NCBI RefSeq assembly: GCF_000485595.1
Contig: NW_014577462.1
Span: 95,938-141,706 of the forward strand
Direction: 5' to 3'
Source of the DNA: Priapulus caudatus
Taxonomy: Eukaryota; Priapulida; Priapulimorpha; Priapulimorphida; Priapulidae
DNA: 45,769 nt
The notes below the pieces were generated by a model. The model did not search any database and was not told the DNA's origin. It was given only the letters and a program-made list of their open reading frames with translations. The position numbers and the translations under genes were made by a program. Positions within the stretch are counted from its first letter, which is position 1, and every line of letters begins with the position of its first letter. Of the stretch, positions 35,337 to 45,769 are shown in pieces.

Positions 35337-36400
35337 CTGCAAAACAGCACCATGCATCTATATAAATCTTTAGTTATTCAAATGGGTGGGTGTAGCATGC
35401 TGCTGGTAAACGCGGGTGTGCTGCTGGGTGTGGTGGTACGATAAAGAGCTATGAATCTGATTTACACCACACAGAAACGCGATTTCTTACTTTTACAATG
35501 TGGCACGTTATTGCACGTATAGGTGGAATAAGTATATATAAAAATAATAGACATAAAGGGAATTGCCATCATAAGTCAACATGTACGCAAACCACTGACG
35601 CGGGTGTGACACACAAAATGTAGGTGTGGGTTAGTCGGACTCCCTAAGTCGTTCAGAATTATCAACAGCCACAGTACAGAGACCTTTGTTGGCATCAGTC
35701 TCGGTTTGAATTTTAAGTTGGAAGTTTCTGTGTTAAGAGCGACACAATTTACTACGAGTTGATATAGGCTCTTGATTTGACCCGCAATTGATTTGCGCGT
35801 CAGCAAAAAAACTACCTACATTAATCGATGATGTATTGTGTCAACTTCATGTTATTCGTGGTTTAAAAGCTTTGTTTTAAAACAATAACATTAGTATTCA
35901 AAGGCAACAATAATAGAAAATATATGATTCGATATCCGCACATTTATATAATAAATCTAATAACTCAATATCATCATATAATATATACCAATTACGCTTT
36001 TCAATGCACTGCAGATGAGATAATGGTTGGATGGTTTACAGATATAACACATTTATTAGGTTTAACTAGAGAAAACCTGTCTATACAATACAGCCCTGCG
36101 GAACTATGCTAGCTTGGCTCTCGAGACAGATTGTGGCCCTGAGCTATTGTAATGCCGCTTATAACAAATAATGTCTTATATCTATACGCAGCGCCAAAAT
36201 GCACTAAAGCAATACAGCTAGGAGGATCCGGGGGAGGGGCCCGCCAGTTCCACATGAATACCCAATCCCGGACCCCTCCCAGCAACTCAACCTACAATCC
36301 TTTTTCCAAACTGTACACATTGTCTCCGGGTGAATTTGAGCGCTAAAGAGACTCCCCACCCCCCTAATTGCTGATAAAAGTACCACCCGGACCCTGTTAT
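35337..36400. other. Non-coding, no feature recognised
   Basis: AT-rich sequence upstream of the first visible exon. Short open frames on both strands lack domains or splice context. Confidence 0.55.
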
Positions 36401-37045
36401 CAGGGGCGGATTCAGACCGTATTTGCCGTATTGGGAAATACGGTCTAGATTTCAAAGTGCCCTTCGAAATTTTGCGCTCAAACAATACAGAAAACAATTT
36501 GATGGAGTTTGGCTATATTCTTTATTTGTTTTCTTTTTCTTCTGATTCATTGACAGGACTTGAAGGAAATCAAAATTTTACATGGTACGTAACAAAACTA
36601 GCTTTGATATCTGAAAAAGAAGGAAAGTGCTTGAATCATTCTGCATTAATTTCTGGTATGCAAAGCGCAGGCAAAATGAAGCAGAAATAAAATTCAATAT
36701 GGTTTTTAGCTATTGCTGCTTGACTAAATGTGTGCTCAAATGGTGCTCATTTTTGTGCCCAGGTACCCTTGAAATTCTGAAACCCTAACCCTTACGGCGC
36801 CCACTGTGGGGTGGTGTGCCCTTTTTGGGGGGTGTGCAGAGGCGGATCTAGGTTTTAACTAAGAGGGAGGTTTACCTGAGGTGATTGGCCTACACACCCC
36901 AGCGTGCCGAAGGCACGTTTTGCTAGGGGGTCCGGGGCAGCCCAAGGGGGGGGTTAAACCCCCCCAAAAAAACGTAAATCTGCCACTGATGTGCCCTTAA
37001 AATCTAGAAAAATACTGTCTAGCTTCCGCCCTGGATCCGCCCCTG
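36401..37045. mobile_element. hAT-like element with GTTAT flanks, host of a nested element
   Basis: Ends CAGGGGCGGATTCAG and CTGGATCCGCCCCTG are inverted. GTTAT occurs at 36396-36400 and 37046-37050. There are short open frames only (up to 77 codons), with no recognisable transposase. Confidence 0.7.
36837..36988. mobile_element. Nested hAT-like MITE
   Basis: Ends CAGAGGCGGATCTAGG and AAATCTGCCACTG are imperfect inverted repeats within the larger element. The interior contains the short inverted pair GTGCCGAAGGCAC and a G/C-homopolymer-rich stretch. Confidence 0.6.
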
Positions 37046-37228
37046 GTTATAGTAGCTTAATTATATGGGACTCTCACGATTTACGTAGCAGAGTGAACAC
37101 TCGATCCTTTGCACATTCCTGGATCCGCCCGTGTAATTTATATAATTATAATTATTAATTAATTTATATGTGTTTTAATGGCATCCTATTACGAATGCTT
37201 GGCTGAGGCTGGTTACTAGAGCTGAGAA

Positions 37229-37435
37229 GGTCTATGTCCCCCAGGGTACCGCCGGAACGTACCCAGATATTATTATATCCCGGACCGTACCTCGCCTACT
37301 CCACTAACCCTAACCCTAACCCTAACCCTAACCCTAACCCTAACCCTAACCATATCAGATAGTTACCAGGGTACGTTCCGGTATACCGGACCGTACCAAG
37401 GGTGCGTTCCGGCAGTACCCTGGGGGACATAGACC
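37229..37435. repeat. Foldback element enclosing interstitial telomeric repeats
   Basis: The left arm GGTCTATGTCCCCCAGGGTA (continuing CCGCCGGAACG) is matched inverted by the right arm ending TACCCTGGGGGACATAGACC. Arms are about 36 bases with two mismatches. Between them, at 37304-37351, are about eight CCCTAA repeats, plus extra GGTACG/CCGGACCGTAC copies. Confidence 0.85.
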
Positions 37436-38159
37436 CTATGAGCGTTACGCGAGCTAGCGCAGTTGATTACTGTTTATGTCCTGGGCACAACAAATCATCA
37501 ATCCACAGTGTTGAATTATTTATTTGATAAACTCTGTCTCGCTCCGTATACGATATATTCTCACTGGACTTTGAGGACAGATCATTATGACTCTGAGTTA
37601 ACTTATTTAGTTATTAGGCAGTTGACCATCGCCATGGGTAAATCACCATTGTGACTGTCAATGTAATAGTATCTGAATTTTACAGTGGGGTGGCGATTGC
37701 CCAACCCTCGCCCACGCTGGCTACGGCCTTTTATATAAACGTTTACTACTTTTAAAAAGCCATATTTTCGAGAATTATCGATATCTAGTGTTTTCCCCAT
37801 TTTCGGATTCGGCGTTTCTTAGCAAGAATCTCGCAAATATTCCTTTAACTAGAAAAATGGAAAGCCCGCAGAATTGACCGGATATGTAAACGAAAGTACA
37901 TGCGTCAGTCTAACGTACATGGATATATTTTGGGGGGTATATAACTATTAGTATAATGGGAAAGTATAATGCGATCAGGATAAAACTTATTGTTGTTTTT
38001 TCACTTGTAGGATTATACATTGACATTGAAGACTAATCGTTACGAGGAGATTACGAGGTTACGAAATGGCGATGACTGATGGAAACCCGATACAATTTGC
38101 CTCATTCCGCTCACGATCCGAAATAATCGCCGCACGGACCTTGTGACCTCTGCCACAGC

Positions 38160-38260
38160 CTAGCATGCATTACAATATATATGTGTATACATATAGATAT
38201 ATATCTATTTATACATATAATATGATTTATATATATATATATATTATACGCGTGCTAGTA
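38160..38260. repeat. AT-rich (TATA)n microsatellite
   Basis: Alternating TATATA and ATACATAT tracts. The rest of 37436-39291 has no feature I can support. Confidence 0.85.
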
Positions 38261-39291
38261 TATAAGACAAATTCACCGGTCTATGGTTGTATTGTAGTAG
38301 ATATATTCGTACCTCCTCCCGTACCAGACCATACAGAATCCTTAGTAATGTTTTTTGTACTAATGTTACTCGTAAATCGTAATTCCCGTATATCACTGAA
38401 TGTAATGGCAATAGTAGTGACATAAACAACTAGCAAAATTAAAATCACCCCCTCTGATGGTGTCACCTAGTATTTATATATAATATAACGGACATCTTTA
38501 GCTCCTCGCGATACCTTGCGCGACCTAAATACTGCATGTTGAGATTTAATTCGGTAATGACATGTCAACCTTCCTTTTGCTTACGGCCGCTGATGCATGC
38601 CAATTACATGGTCGAGCATTTACCTATTGAAAGCTACCCTAATGACCCCAAGGGAAAATTATGCGTAAAATTCAGTTTGAGAACGGTGAAGTCATGAATG
38701 TATGTGGGCGCGTGTGCACGCAAATGCGTGTTTCTGGTTGGGCGAGGGTGCGTGTGTGCGAGTGGCGCGTGCGTACGAGTAAGTAAGCGTATTTGCTTCG
38801 TTTATTCTGGTAGGCTTCAATGCCACGATCCCGATACCGAGTGAAAATCTTTCAGCTAGGCCATTTCTGTTAATATCAATCTATTAATTTTTTATAACAT
38901 TTTTGACGCATTTTAAGATCCGACGACAAGAACTTACAACCTCAAAATCAACGTATAAACGTAGCTGGGCTGCGACTACCATAAATAAAAGTCGATTTAA
39001 CGATTTCTTTAGTTATATTCCCACTACAGGTTTTTATAGGATTCATCTGCCCTTGCAATTCACTGCTTTCGAATGGAATTATGAAACCCATAATATATTA
39101 AACTAGATCTAGAGTCGAGCTTCGCTTCTTTTACATATATATCTGCTAATATAACGTAATGTCCAAGATCACAGAGACACTGGGCGCGAAATATTGGTCG
39201 AAGCATGAATCCGTGTAAGCGTTTCATAGTTTAGTGGTTCAAGGAGAAAGGCTTGCTGATCGATTGATTATGTATTTTTTAAGTGCACTGC

Positions 39292-39576
39292 CAGGGCCGT
39301 AGGCTGAGCAAATGCTTAGGGGGGCAGTTAAGTGGCGGGTGCCGGATTTCAAGGAGGGTGTGAGAAACAGGTGGGCCCGGGGTTTGGGCCCCCAGAAAAT
39401 TGTAAAAATGTAGATAGCAGGAGGTGGTATTTGAGGCACTTTTGAGTACATGTACAGCCTTCATTCTGACTACGACAATTCTCTTTTAGTAGAACAATTT
39501 ATTTTTATTTTTTTGCCCCAAAATCTAAGTGGGGCAGCTGCCCCCCTTGCCCCCCCCTCCGCAGGCTACGGTCCTG
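39292..39576. mobile_element. hAT-like MITE (CAGGGCCGTAGGCT...GGCTACGGTCCTG)
   Basis: Inverted ends CAGGGCCGTAGGCT and AGGCTACGGTCCTG with G-run and C-run interior. TGCACTG and TGCACGG at the edges may be the target duplication. No coding capacity. Confidence 0.65.
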
Positions 39577-42500
39577 CACGGGAAGTGACAGCAATGTTCA
39601 TAGCAATGTTGTCGTTATATATATACGTATCGCATGTCGATTAATGATTTTTTAAGTACGGGTTGCTATATAATGAAACACTCTTATAGTGATTACGTTT
39701 GAAAGGGAAAGTTGGGGCATGATATACAGCATGTGTAAATACACAAGGCCGTAATATGGAGCACCCTTTTATATATATTTATAAGGCTACAAAAACATTT
39801 ATTCTGTTAGATAGACATAGCTCTATCCATTTACATTGCAACTGCAAGAATTAAAGCAGATTCGAGCAGAATCGATAGCCAGTACATATAATACTGGCAG
39901 CGGCACTAATGACAACGATAATTTATTATCATTTCTTATTCGACCGTATGCCTCCTTCGTTTATTTCACGTTTATTTGCCATGTTGACTGTCCCCACTAC
40001 CATGCAGTGTATTTCAGGCCGCGTATTTCACAAGGCCGCGTAGGGCCTCGTATTTCACGTAGAGCCTGTGCATGAGTATAATTCCGGTAAGCTTAGCGTT
40101 AGAGTTGAAGTTAAGCTAGATTTAACGTTCGAAATTACCTTACAGATAAAAAGCCATTTTTGAGCGTAGAGCGGTTTCTGCTGTTGTGGGTCATCGTTGC
40201 AGTTCGCATGGCGTTCCCTAGGTGTCGCAGAACATGCTAATGTTTTGCTCGCCACTAATAAATGTAACGTGACAGCCGCTATTCATGTCACGTCAATCCT
40301 TATTTGCTTCCATTGTCACAGCACATAACCTGGGGTGTTACTGTGGAACATACAGGCAGGCTGTTTGGTAATCTCAAGGCTAACTATTGAAAATCTACGA
40401 GAACATAAAACAACATTACGCGTGACCTGTAAAATAAACTTCCAAAAGGCACGCGTCCGAAAAAAAAACTGCGGTTAACTACACATATAACATGAATACA
40501 CACAAAACTCCAACAGTAACGGCATTCCAAATTCGAACCATATCATCCACTCTAATCCTAACAAGTAACCGAAAACTAACTACAAACCTAACCCTAACAC
40601 CCCCCCCCCCCCCCCCCCCCCATAAAGCTAACCGTTAACGTAACAGTTACTGTAAACCTAACCCTAACTCTAGTCTATCTATCATTCTCGCTTCACGTAT
40701 CTAACGGCATAAGGTTAATCCACCTCGAGAACAATTGCATTTCGTTACCGTTTAATAATCTGCATTGAAAATATTTGGGTAACATCAGTATTTTAAGTTA
40801 AATTCGTTTGGGTTTACATCCTCTTGCGTTACATTACCATTGTTAGCTTTCCGCGCAAAAGGTATAAGTATTTCTTACAGTATCGCAACATCGCGCCTTG
40901 GAAGTTAAAATCGCTTCGTAGGATGGTGTGGTATACGCACGGCCTACATTATTTGTTCGTATATATGCTCTGCGCTACAGCCGACGTTTCTTTGTGCGCT
41001 GTAAGAATTGTGAGCACACACACAGAGAATAAATGTCAAGTTGAGTTACAATAGTGTAGTTGCCATTTTAGACGTAGCTCTGCTGCATCGATAAGAGTTA
41101 GGCAAGGCCAATGTGTCTGAAATGTGGAGCCGAGCATAGATGGGTTTTAGGAGGGTGGGACTTGCCTAGACACTGCTATTATATTACGCACTAAATGCTG
41201 AGGTTAATTTACTTAGCGTAAACAGCCCGGTAAGTTCAGGTATGATACAAAATGTGTTTTCAAATATTTACAAATATTTAACAATTACTATTGAGAAATC
41301 ACTTGTAAATCTTAGAATTAATTGAGAAATCACTTTGAACAGATATCGTACTCTTAGATTATAGTTTGAGATTGGCGCGTTTCTCAAGTAGTTTCTACAT
41401 GGGCCTACGTAGACGAAAGGCTGAAATCTGTGCCAGGGGGTCCATGCATAGAGATTACGGGCTTATTTCCACGTGTAAGATAACGGCTGCGCATAAACGC
41501 ACCTGTAAGTGTGTCACGCATGCATAAGCAATCGTCAGCTACCTAGTTCACCTCACACTGCGGTTAATACTCACGCCTGACGATACATACACGCCGCATT
41601 GTAGCGATGGGACAGGTTGTAACAGATCGTATATTGTGTTTGGTTTGAAGCTCCTCCGGCGTGCGTCGATTAGACAACTATAGCATCAACATGTAGTTTA
41701 GACGCCCCGCGAAAAGATAGCAGGCGACTATTATAGCTGTTGTCATATAAACATTGATATATATATATATATATAATAGGGGCCTATATATATACTATTA
41801 TATTGCATTTCGAACATTGTATTTGATATACTGCACCATAGACTGCACCGACGCCAGTAATAAGGAACCCCTGACGCATCTTGCCATAATTTATACTACA
41901 CGCATAAAAATGGTTCCACGGCAAGAATATTGCGTGTTGTTGGAGACATGAACCTCCTAAAGACTGATAGATAAAGCATTAAAATCGTTAACAGAATCTC
42001 TGAAATGGTCCGCCGCCCTCTAGTGAACACACAGCCGGAACACCGCCGTATCCGCTGCTGCTTCTGAAGTTCTTCTGTTCATGAATAATAAATAATATAA
42101 GCTGACTAGAAGTTGCCTCTCAGCCGAATACTTTACGAGCGAGCACAAATCAAGAAAACAAACGATTAGGGCCTACGCGTAGTAAAACAGAAACTTTTAA
42201 TTTTCCAAACCCCATTATATACTCGTTGCTTCCGGAGATTACTGGCGAAGTCCAATAATTCCATATCGATTATCCTTCAGTTCTGAAAACGGGAATTGGG
42301 TTACGCGATCGGCGCATGCACCTTAATTTCTATACGCTCTCATGCGTTTACCTGACTCTGAGCCGGTGCCGAAGCTCCGATCGCTAGCCGGCGTGACAGC
42401 GACAACGCCTGTCGAATCCTTGAGAGGTGCATGCGCCCAGCTGTACCCACCTGTACGATCTGTACAGGCGTGCATGCCACACCCAAACATTAAAGCAGTG

Positions 42501-42620
42501 ACAGTACTCTAGAGGCGACGCCCGCACGCGCGTCTTCCATACGTGAAACGCATCGCCAACGCTCGTTTACAGGCATGAAGGGCATTGTTACTTGTCATTC
42601 GGTGTGTTCCGTGGCCAGCA
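39577..42620. other. Non-coding stretch with homopolymer and degenerate CCCTAA
   Basis: Contains a poly-C run near 40601-40621 flanked by single CCTAACCCTAA motifs (40585-40596 and 40657-40668) and an AT repeat at 41757-41776. No gene is supported. Confidence 0.55.
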
Positions 42621-42624
42621 TTTC

Positions 42625-42975
42625 GATCATACGGTGAGGGGGTAAGCGGAAAGTAGTGGTGGGGCAGCGGCGGTATGAGAACGATATATAAATCTTTCAA
42701 CGCCCGATGTTCATACGGTGGGGAGGTAAGCGGGAGGTACTAGTGGTGTGAGAGCGATGTATATCAAGAGCTCATAATAGAGAGTGAGCTCTCTATTATG
42801 AGCTCTTGATATATATCTTTCACCGCCCCATGTTCATACGGTGATGAGGTAAGCGGGAGGTAGTGGCGGGGCAGCGGCGGTGTGAGAGCGATATATATAA
42901 ATCTTTCAACGCCCGATGTTCATACAATGGGGAGGTAAGCGGGAGGTAGCGGCGGTATGAGAGCGATATTAATCA
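42625..42975. repeat. Minisatellite of about 80-110-bp units
   Basis: Four units share GAGGTAAGCGG[AG]AGGTA, GAGAGCGATATATA, AATCTTTCAACGCCC and GATGTTCATAC. One unit is interrupted by a palindrome at 42760-42813. Confidence 0.88.
42760..42813. mobile_element. 54-bp palindrome inserted in a minisatellite unit
   Basis: Arms of 25 bases including CAAGAGCTCATAATAGAGAG, with a 4-base centre (TGAG), are perfectly complementary. Neighbouring units read through this point without it, so it is an insertion. CAAGAG...ATAATAGAGA resembles the CAGGAG...ATAATAGAGA arms at 30061. Confidence 0.8.
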
Positions 42976-44520
42976 TCCTCCTGATAATCACGATAACCAG
43001 AGCTTCCGTCTTCTGTATACGCGGCCCACAGACATGTGGCCCCGTAATAAATTCATGAATTCAAGCTCGGCAGGTCGAAAGGGCAAGATACTGCTGCGAT
43101 CAAGACATAACTAGGGCGGTGGACGCCATCAAACATCGCTGGTTTTCGATGAAAACGCTCGCTCAATAACAACAATGACGACACCAACATATGTACGTTG
43201 CGAACATTTGCCCTACTAAATCATTCGATTTATATCCGGTTTCTCGCAGTGCTATACACGGCAAGACCTCCACCGCTTTTATAGAGCATTCATAGTAGAA
43301 TACCTTAACTTGGAAACAGCAAACAAGACAGCGAACACTGGGCGTATCCAACCAGGTCAAGAACTGAATGTATATTCACACTCGGCTGGACAATATATCT
43401 GCTAACGGTGGGCGGTACGTGGGTCCAGGGGCTCGCCCAAGTTCGCATTAATTCTCTCAGTAAACCGTGTTCAAGCACTTAACCTAGATGATACACACAC
43501 ACTGCAGCAGGTAACTCTTAATTACGAAGCAGTAAAGTACAGGTGTAGCTCGGTGACTGAGAGACGACCCGGTGCGTATAGAAAACTCCCACGGGAGGTA
43601 AGCCTGCGTGATGTCCACCCATTAATCGAGATTGCTGTCTAAAGGTTCCCAGAACAGCAGCGCGTGCGCTGCGTATAGAGAGATCGACTCGTCGTGAAAT
43701 ACATCCCGTGATCGGCACGCAGTATAGTGACAGAACACACAATCACATTGCAATCACACCGCGCGATACGTACGTGGTCATTTACCTGGTTGTCAGTGTA
43801 TTCCGCCTGTAATTCCGATTTAGATTCGCATTCAATATATCGCATGGAATTAATCAATTAAATTTGGCAGCACACGACGAGAGTGGTGTGCCACATAGAT
43901 AATCATCGGAATAAATCAGTCAGCTGATTTAAAATTAATTGAGTTTAGTGAGAGTTTTATCGGGTGGCATATTATATTATGATTATGTAAATATTATGAT
44001 TATATTAATAATAATTATTATTATTATCATCATTAGCAGCAGCATCATCATTATTATTATTATTATAACGCAGGTTTAATTATTCAAAAGCAGCGTATAC
44101 ACTACTCAGTGTTAGTCTTGCAAAAATTCGAACGTTCACCCGTTTAGGTCGATTAGATTCGGCACGTTCTGTCAAGTAGGTGAGGATTTATTCAACTCCG
44201 TCTGCCTCCTACGTGAGATATTTCAACAGCCTGCTATGTAGGTACGCGCGGGCTGGAATCCGAAGACACGAGATGGGCCCGCCCGAGGGACTTGTCTCGC
44301 TACACTGATCTTCCCTTCCCACTGGGCGACTCCTGCTGATTTATTGTTTTCCTAGCCCACGTACGTGCAGGACATAACCTGCAGCCGTACGCCAGCCAGC
44401 GCGACCCAATTCGCATTCCACACGGTGGTATTCTTCCACGGGCACTTGGAGCATTTCAATGCACAAAATAATGCTAAATAAACACAAAACCAAAGTCTTA
44501 CGTTTCTCTACTTTCTTTTC
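42976..44520. other. Non-coding, no feature recognised
   Basis: Mixed sequence with a short ATT/ATC triplet tract near 44007-44066. Minus-strand open frames of 65-74 codons show no domain and no phase-consistent splice links to the first visible exon. Confidence 0.5.
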
Positions 44521-44612
44521 GGCGCTATTATTGGCCGATAATTTCCTATAAATGCCGTTCAAATACTCCTCTGCAACACATAGGTACACCGCAGCCGCTG
44601 CACATTTACACT

Positions 44613-44671
<59 letters not shown>

Positions 44672-44732
44672 CATTATCATATTATGTGTTGCAGAGCAGC
44701 ATTTGAACGGCAATTATCGGCAATAATAAGCG
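44521..44732. repeat. Inverted repeat around a (GT)n microsatellite
   Basis: The left arm (44521-44582) is the reverse complement of the right arm (44683-44732): both read TATGTGTTGCAGAG, then ATTTGAACGGC, AATTATCGGC and AATAATA in their own direction. The right arm lacks about 10 bases. (GT)n at 44624-44669 is in the loop. Confidence 0.85.
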
Positions 44733-44958
44733 AAAGAAAGTCATTCTTCCGTCACTCCACTCCCGGGCATCCCCGAAATTCGAGCTTAATTCCCGCCCGA
44801 CTATAACCGACTAACGCCATCATTATCTCGCCTCACTTTCGCTAGGTTGATACACACTGCAAACTATATTGCGGGCACTTTCCTTCCTGTTCGCATTGTA
44901 TCGATATGATGTGTGGGTGGATGCGGTATTAGGCGTGCAGGCGTACAGCCACGCTTAC

Positions 44959-45040
44959 CTGTACAGCTTGCCTGTTTGCTGCTGTGGCTGCGTGGTGCAC
45001 CTGTACACGCTATGGGCACGCAGCGGAGCAGAGCACAGCG
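44959..45040 (-). CDS. Possible upstream Cys-rich exon (weak)
   Basis: Minus-strand open segment between CATTACATTAG and donor GTAAGC, phase 0 to 1, encoding RCALLRCVPIACTGAPRSHS and SKQASCTG. Phase 1 would fit the first visible EGF exon. The acceptor tract is poor and the distance is 9.6 kb, so it is only a candidate. A plus-strand open frame overlaps it. Confidence 0.2.
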
Positions 45041-45589
45041 CTAATGTAATGTCACTTCGCGATCAATTCCGGCAACGAGTGTTTGACGAATTAAAAATGT
45101 ATTATGCTAATTATATAGGCGGCAACGCACGTTTTTAATGCAGAAGGCAGTGCTTAGCCTCTAGCATTAATCAATAATCAAATGCTCGATTGCTCTTTTC
45201 ACGTATGGGACGCTGACTGATCTTCTCACAGGCGCGTTGGCATATGTATCAAACTTCTGGGCTAGATTTCGTGAGATTGATGGTCCATGTAGGCACCGCA
45301 CACAACACGTAAAGAAATGGCATATTCGAAAATGTTCGGAGACGGAATCATACCATTCATAGAGAAATAGATTGGCTATTGACTTGTTTACAGTGGCATT
45401 GCGTTGGGGTTCACAGGTTGTCTTAAACACCAATAAAGTATGGGTTCTGTCTATACATAGGTGTATCCGTTCTGCAGGTTATGTCAGCGAGCGATCACAT
45501 AACTACGCAACTGACACCGAAGCAAATAGGGACGTTCAAAACGAGACAGAGTTGACTGAGGCGTTGACATTTTATGAGCGCTCACAACT

Positions 45590-45769
45590 GTTACATTACA
45601 ACTGCTACACTACAACTGCTACACAACAAATGCTATACAAGAACTGCTACACTACAAATGATATACAATAACTGCTACACTACAACTGCTATACAACAAC
45701 TGTTACACTACAATTACTATACTACAACTACTACACTACAATAACTACACTACAACTATATATTACAAC
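45590..45769. repeat. (CTACA)n/(CTGCTACACTACAA) array at window end
   Basis: Degenerate ACTAC and TACAACTGC units running to the edge, similar in sequence to 8047-8420. Confidence 0.92.

Noticed and set aside
33715-34971. 418-codon open frame on the plus strand
   Set aside because: It is antisense to the EGF/stalk exon, Arg/Ala/Val-rich, lacks domains, and is explained by GC-rich codon complement.
40580-40670. Telomere-like tract around poly-C
   Set aside because: Only two short CCTAACCCTAA motifs beside a homopolymer; too little to call an interstitial telomere.
42360-42440. Possible first coding exon on the minus strand (MHLSRIRQ... to donor GTAAAC)
   Set aside because: It ends in phase 0, so cannot join the first visible exon (needs phase 1), and the peptide is too polar for a signal sequence.
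43639-43857. Minus-strand open frame MRYIECESKSELQAEYTDNQ with donor-like GTAAAT
   Set aside because: Phase does not match, no acceptor partner, no domain.
35337-45769. Independent genes on either strand in the right-hand 10 kb
   Set aside because: All open frames are under 100 codons, without domains or phase-consistent splice partners. The region is mostly repeats.

Overview
This is metazoan nuclear DNA, most likely from an invertebrate. It has spliced genes with GT/AG introns, extracellular animal modules (EGF, WSC, a fasciclin-type segment), an interstitial (CCCTAA)n tract that is the vertebrate/ancestral metazoan telomere repeat, many short foldback and hAT-like elements, microsatellites and two runs of N. 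I cannot name the phylum from the sequence.

One gene dominates. It lies on the minus strand and runs right to left from about 35.3 kb to the left edge, where it leaves the window. I resolved 41 exons by hand from open frame, acceptor/donor signals, codon phase and homology to one another. Forty of them join in frame without a break (about 8.9 kb, roughly 2,970 codons). The 5' end (start codon, signal peptide) and the 3' end (any membrane anchor, stop) are not seen. The predicted protein is extracellular. In order it has six EGF modules, a Tyr/Thr/Ser-rich stalk with [10 protein letters not shown]-type repeats, and then about 23 copies of a unit of roughly 105 residues that I cannot assign to a named family. 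Each unit has a helix ending in an A-W...N-P-G-like motif, a strand, a V-x-Y-x-V-x-V-x-G strand, a second helix, and then either a Cys pair or a V-[FY]-x3-Y motif. The strand/helix order resembles SEA or ferredoxin-like folds, but that is inference. A WSC domain is inserted inside one unit, and an exon coding for the end of a FAS1 domain sits in one intron with an incompatible donor phase.

Layout: 433-12256, repeat units with several long GC-rich exons; 12257-14413, minisatellite and a 0.76-kb GA tract; 14414-23363, WSC and many small repeat-unit exons; 23364-30929, a 7.6-kb intron of microsatellites, MITEs, an N gap and a noisy duplicate that looks like an assembly artefact; 30930-35336, first repeat units, stalk and EGF exons; 35337-45769, no confident exon, but hAT-like elements, a foldback carrying telomeric repeats, a minisatellite with a palindromic insertion, and inverted repeats. 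This last part is probably 5' intron or upstream DNA of the same gene.

Exons are numbered 1-41 in transcription order (right to left). Phase means the number of bases of a split codon carried by the preceding exon. All boundaries are by eye, without transcript evidence.
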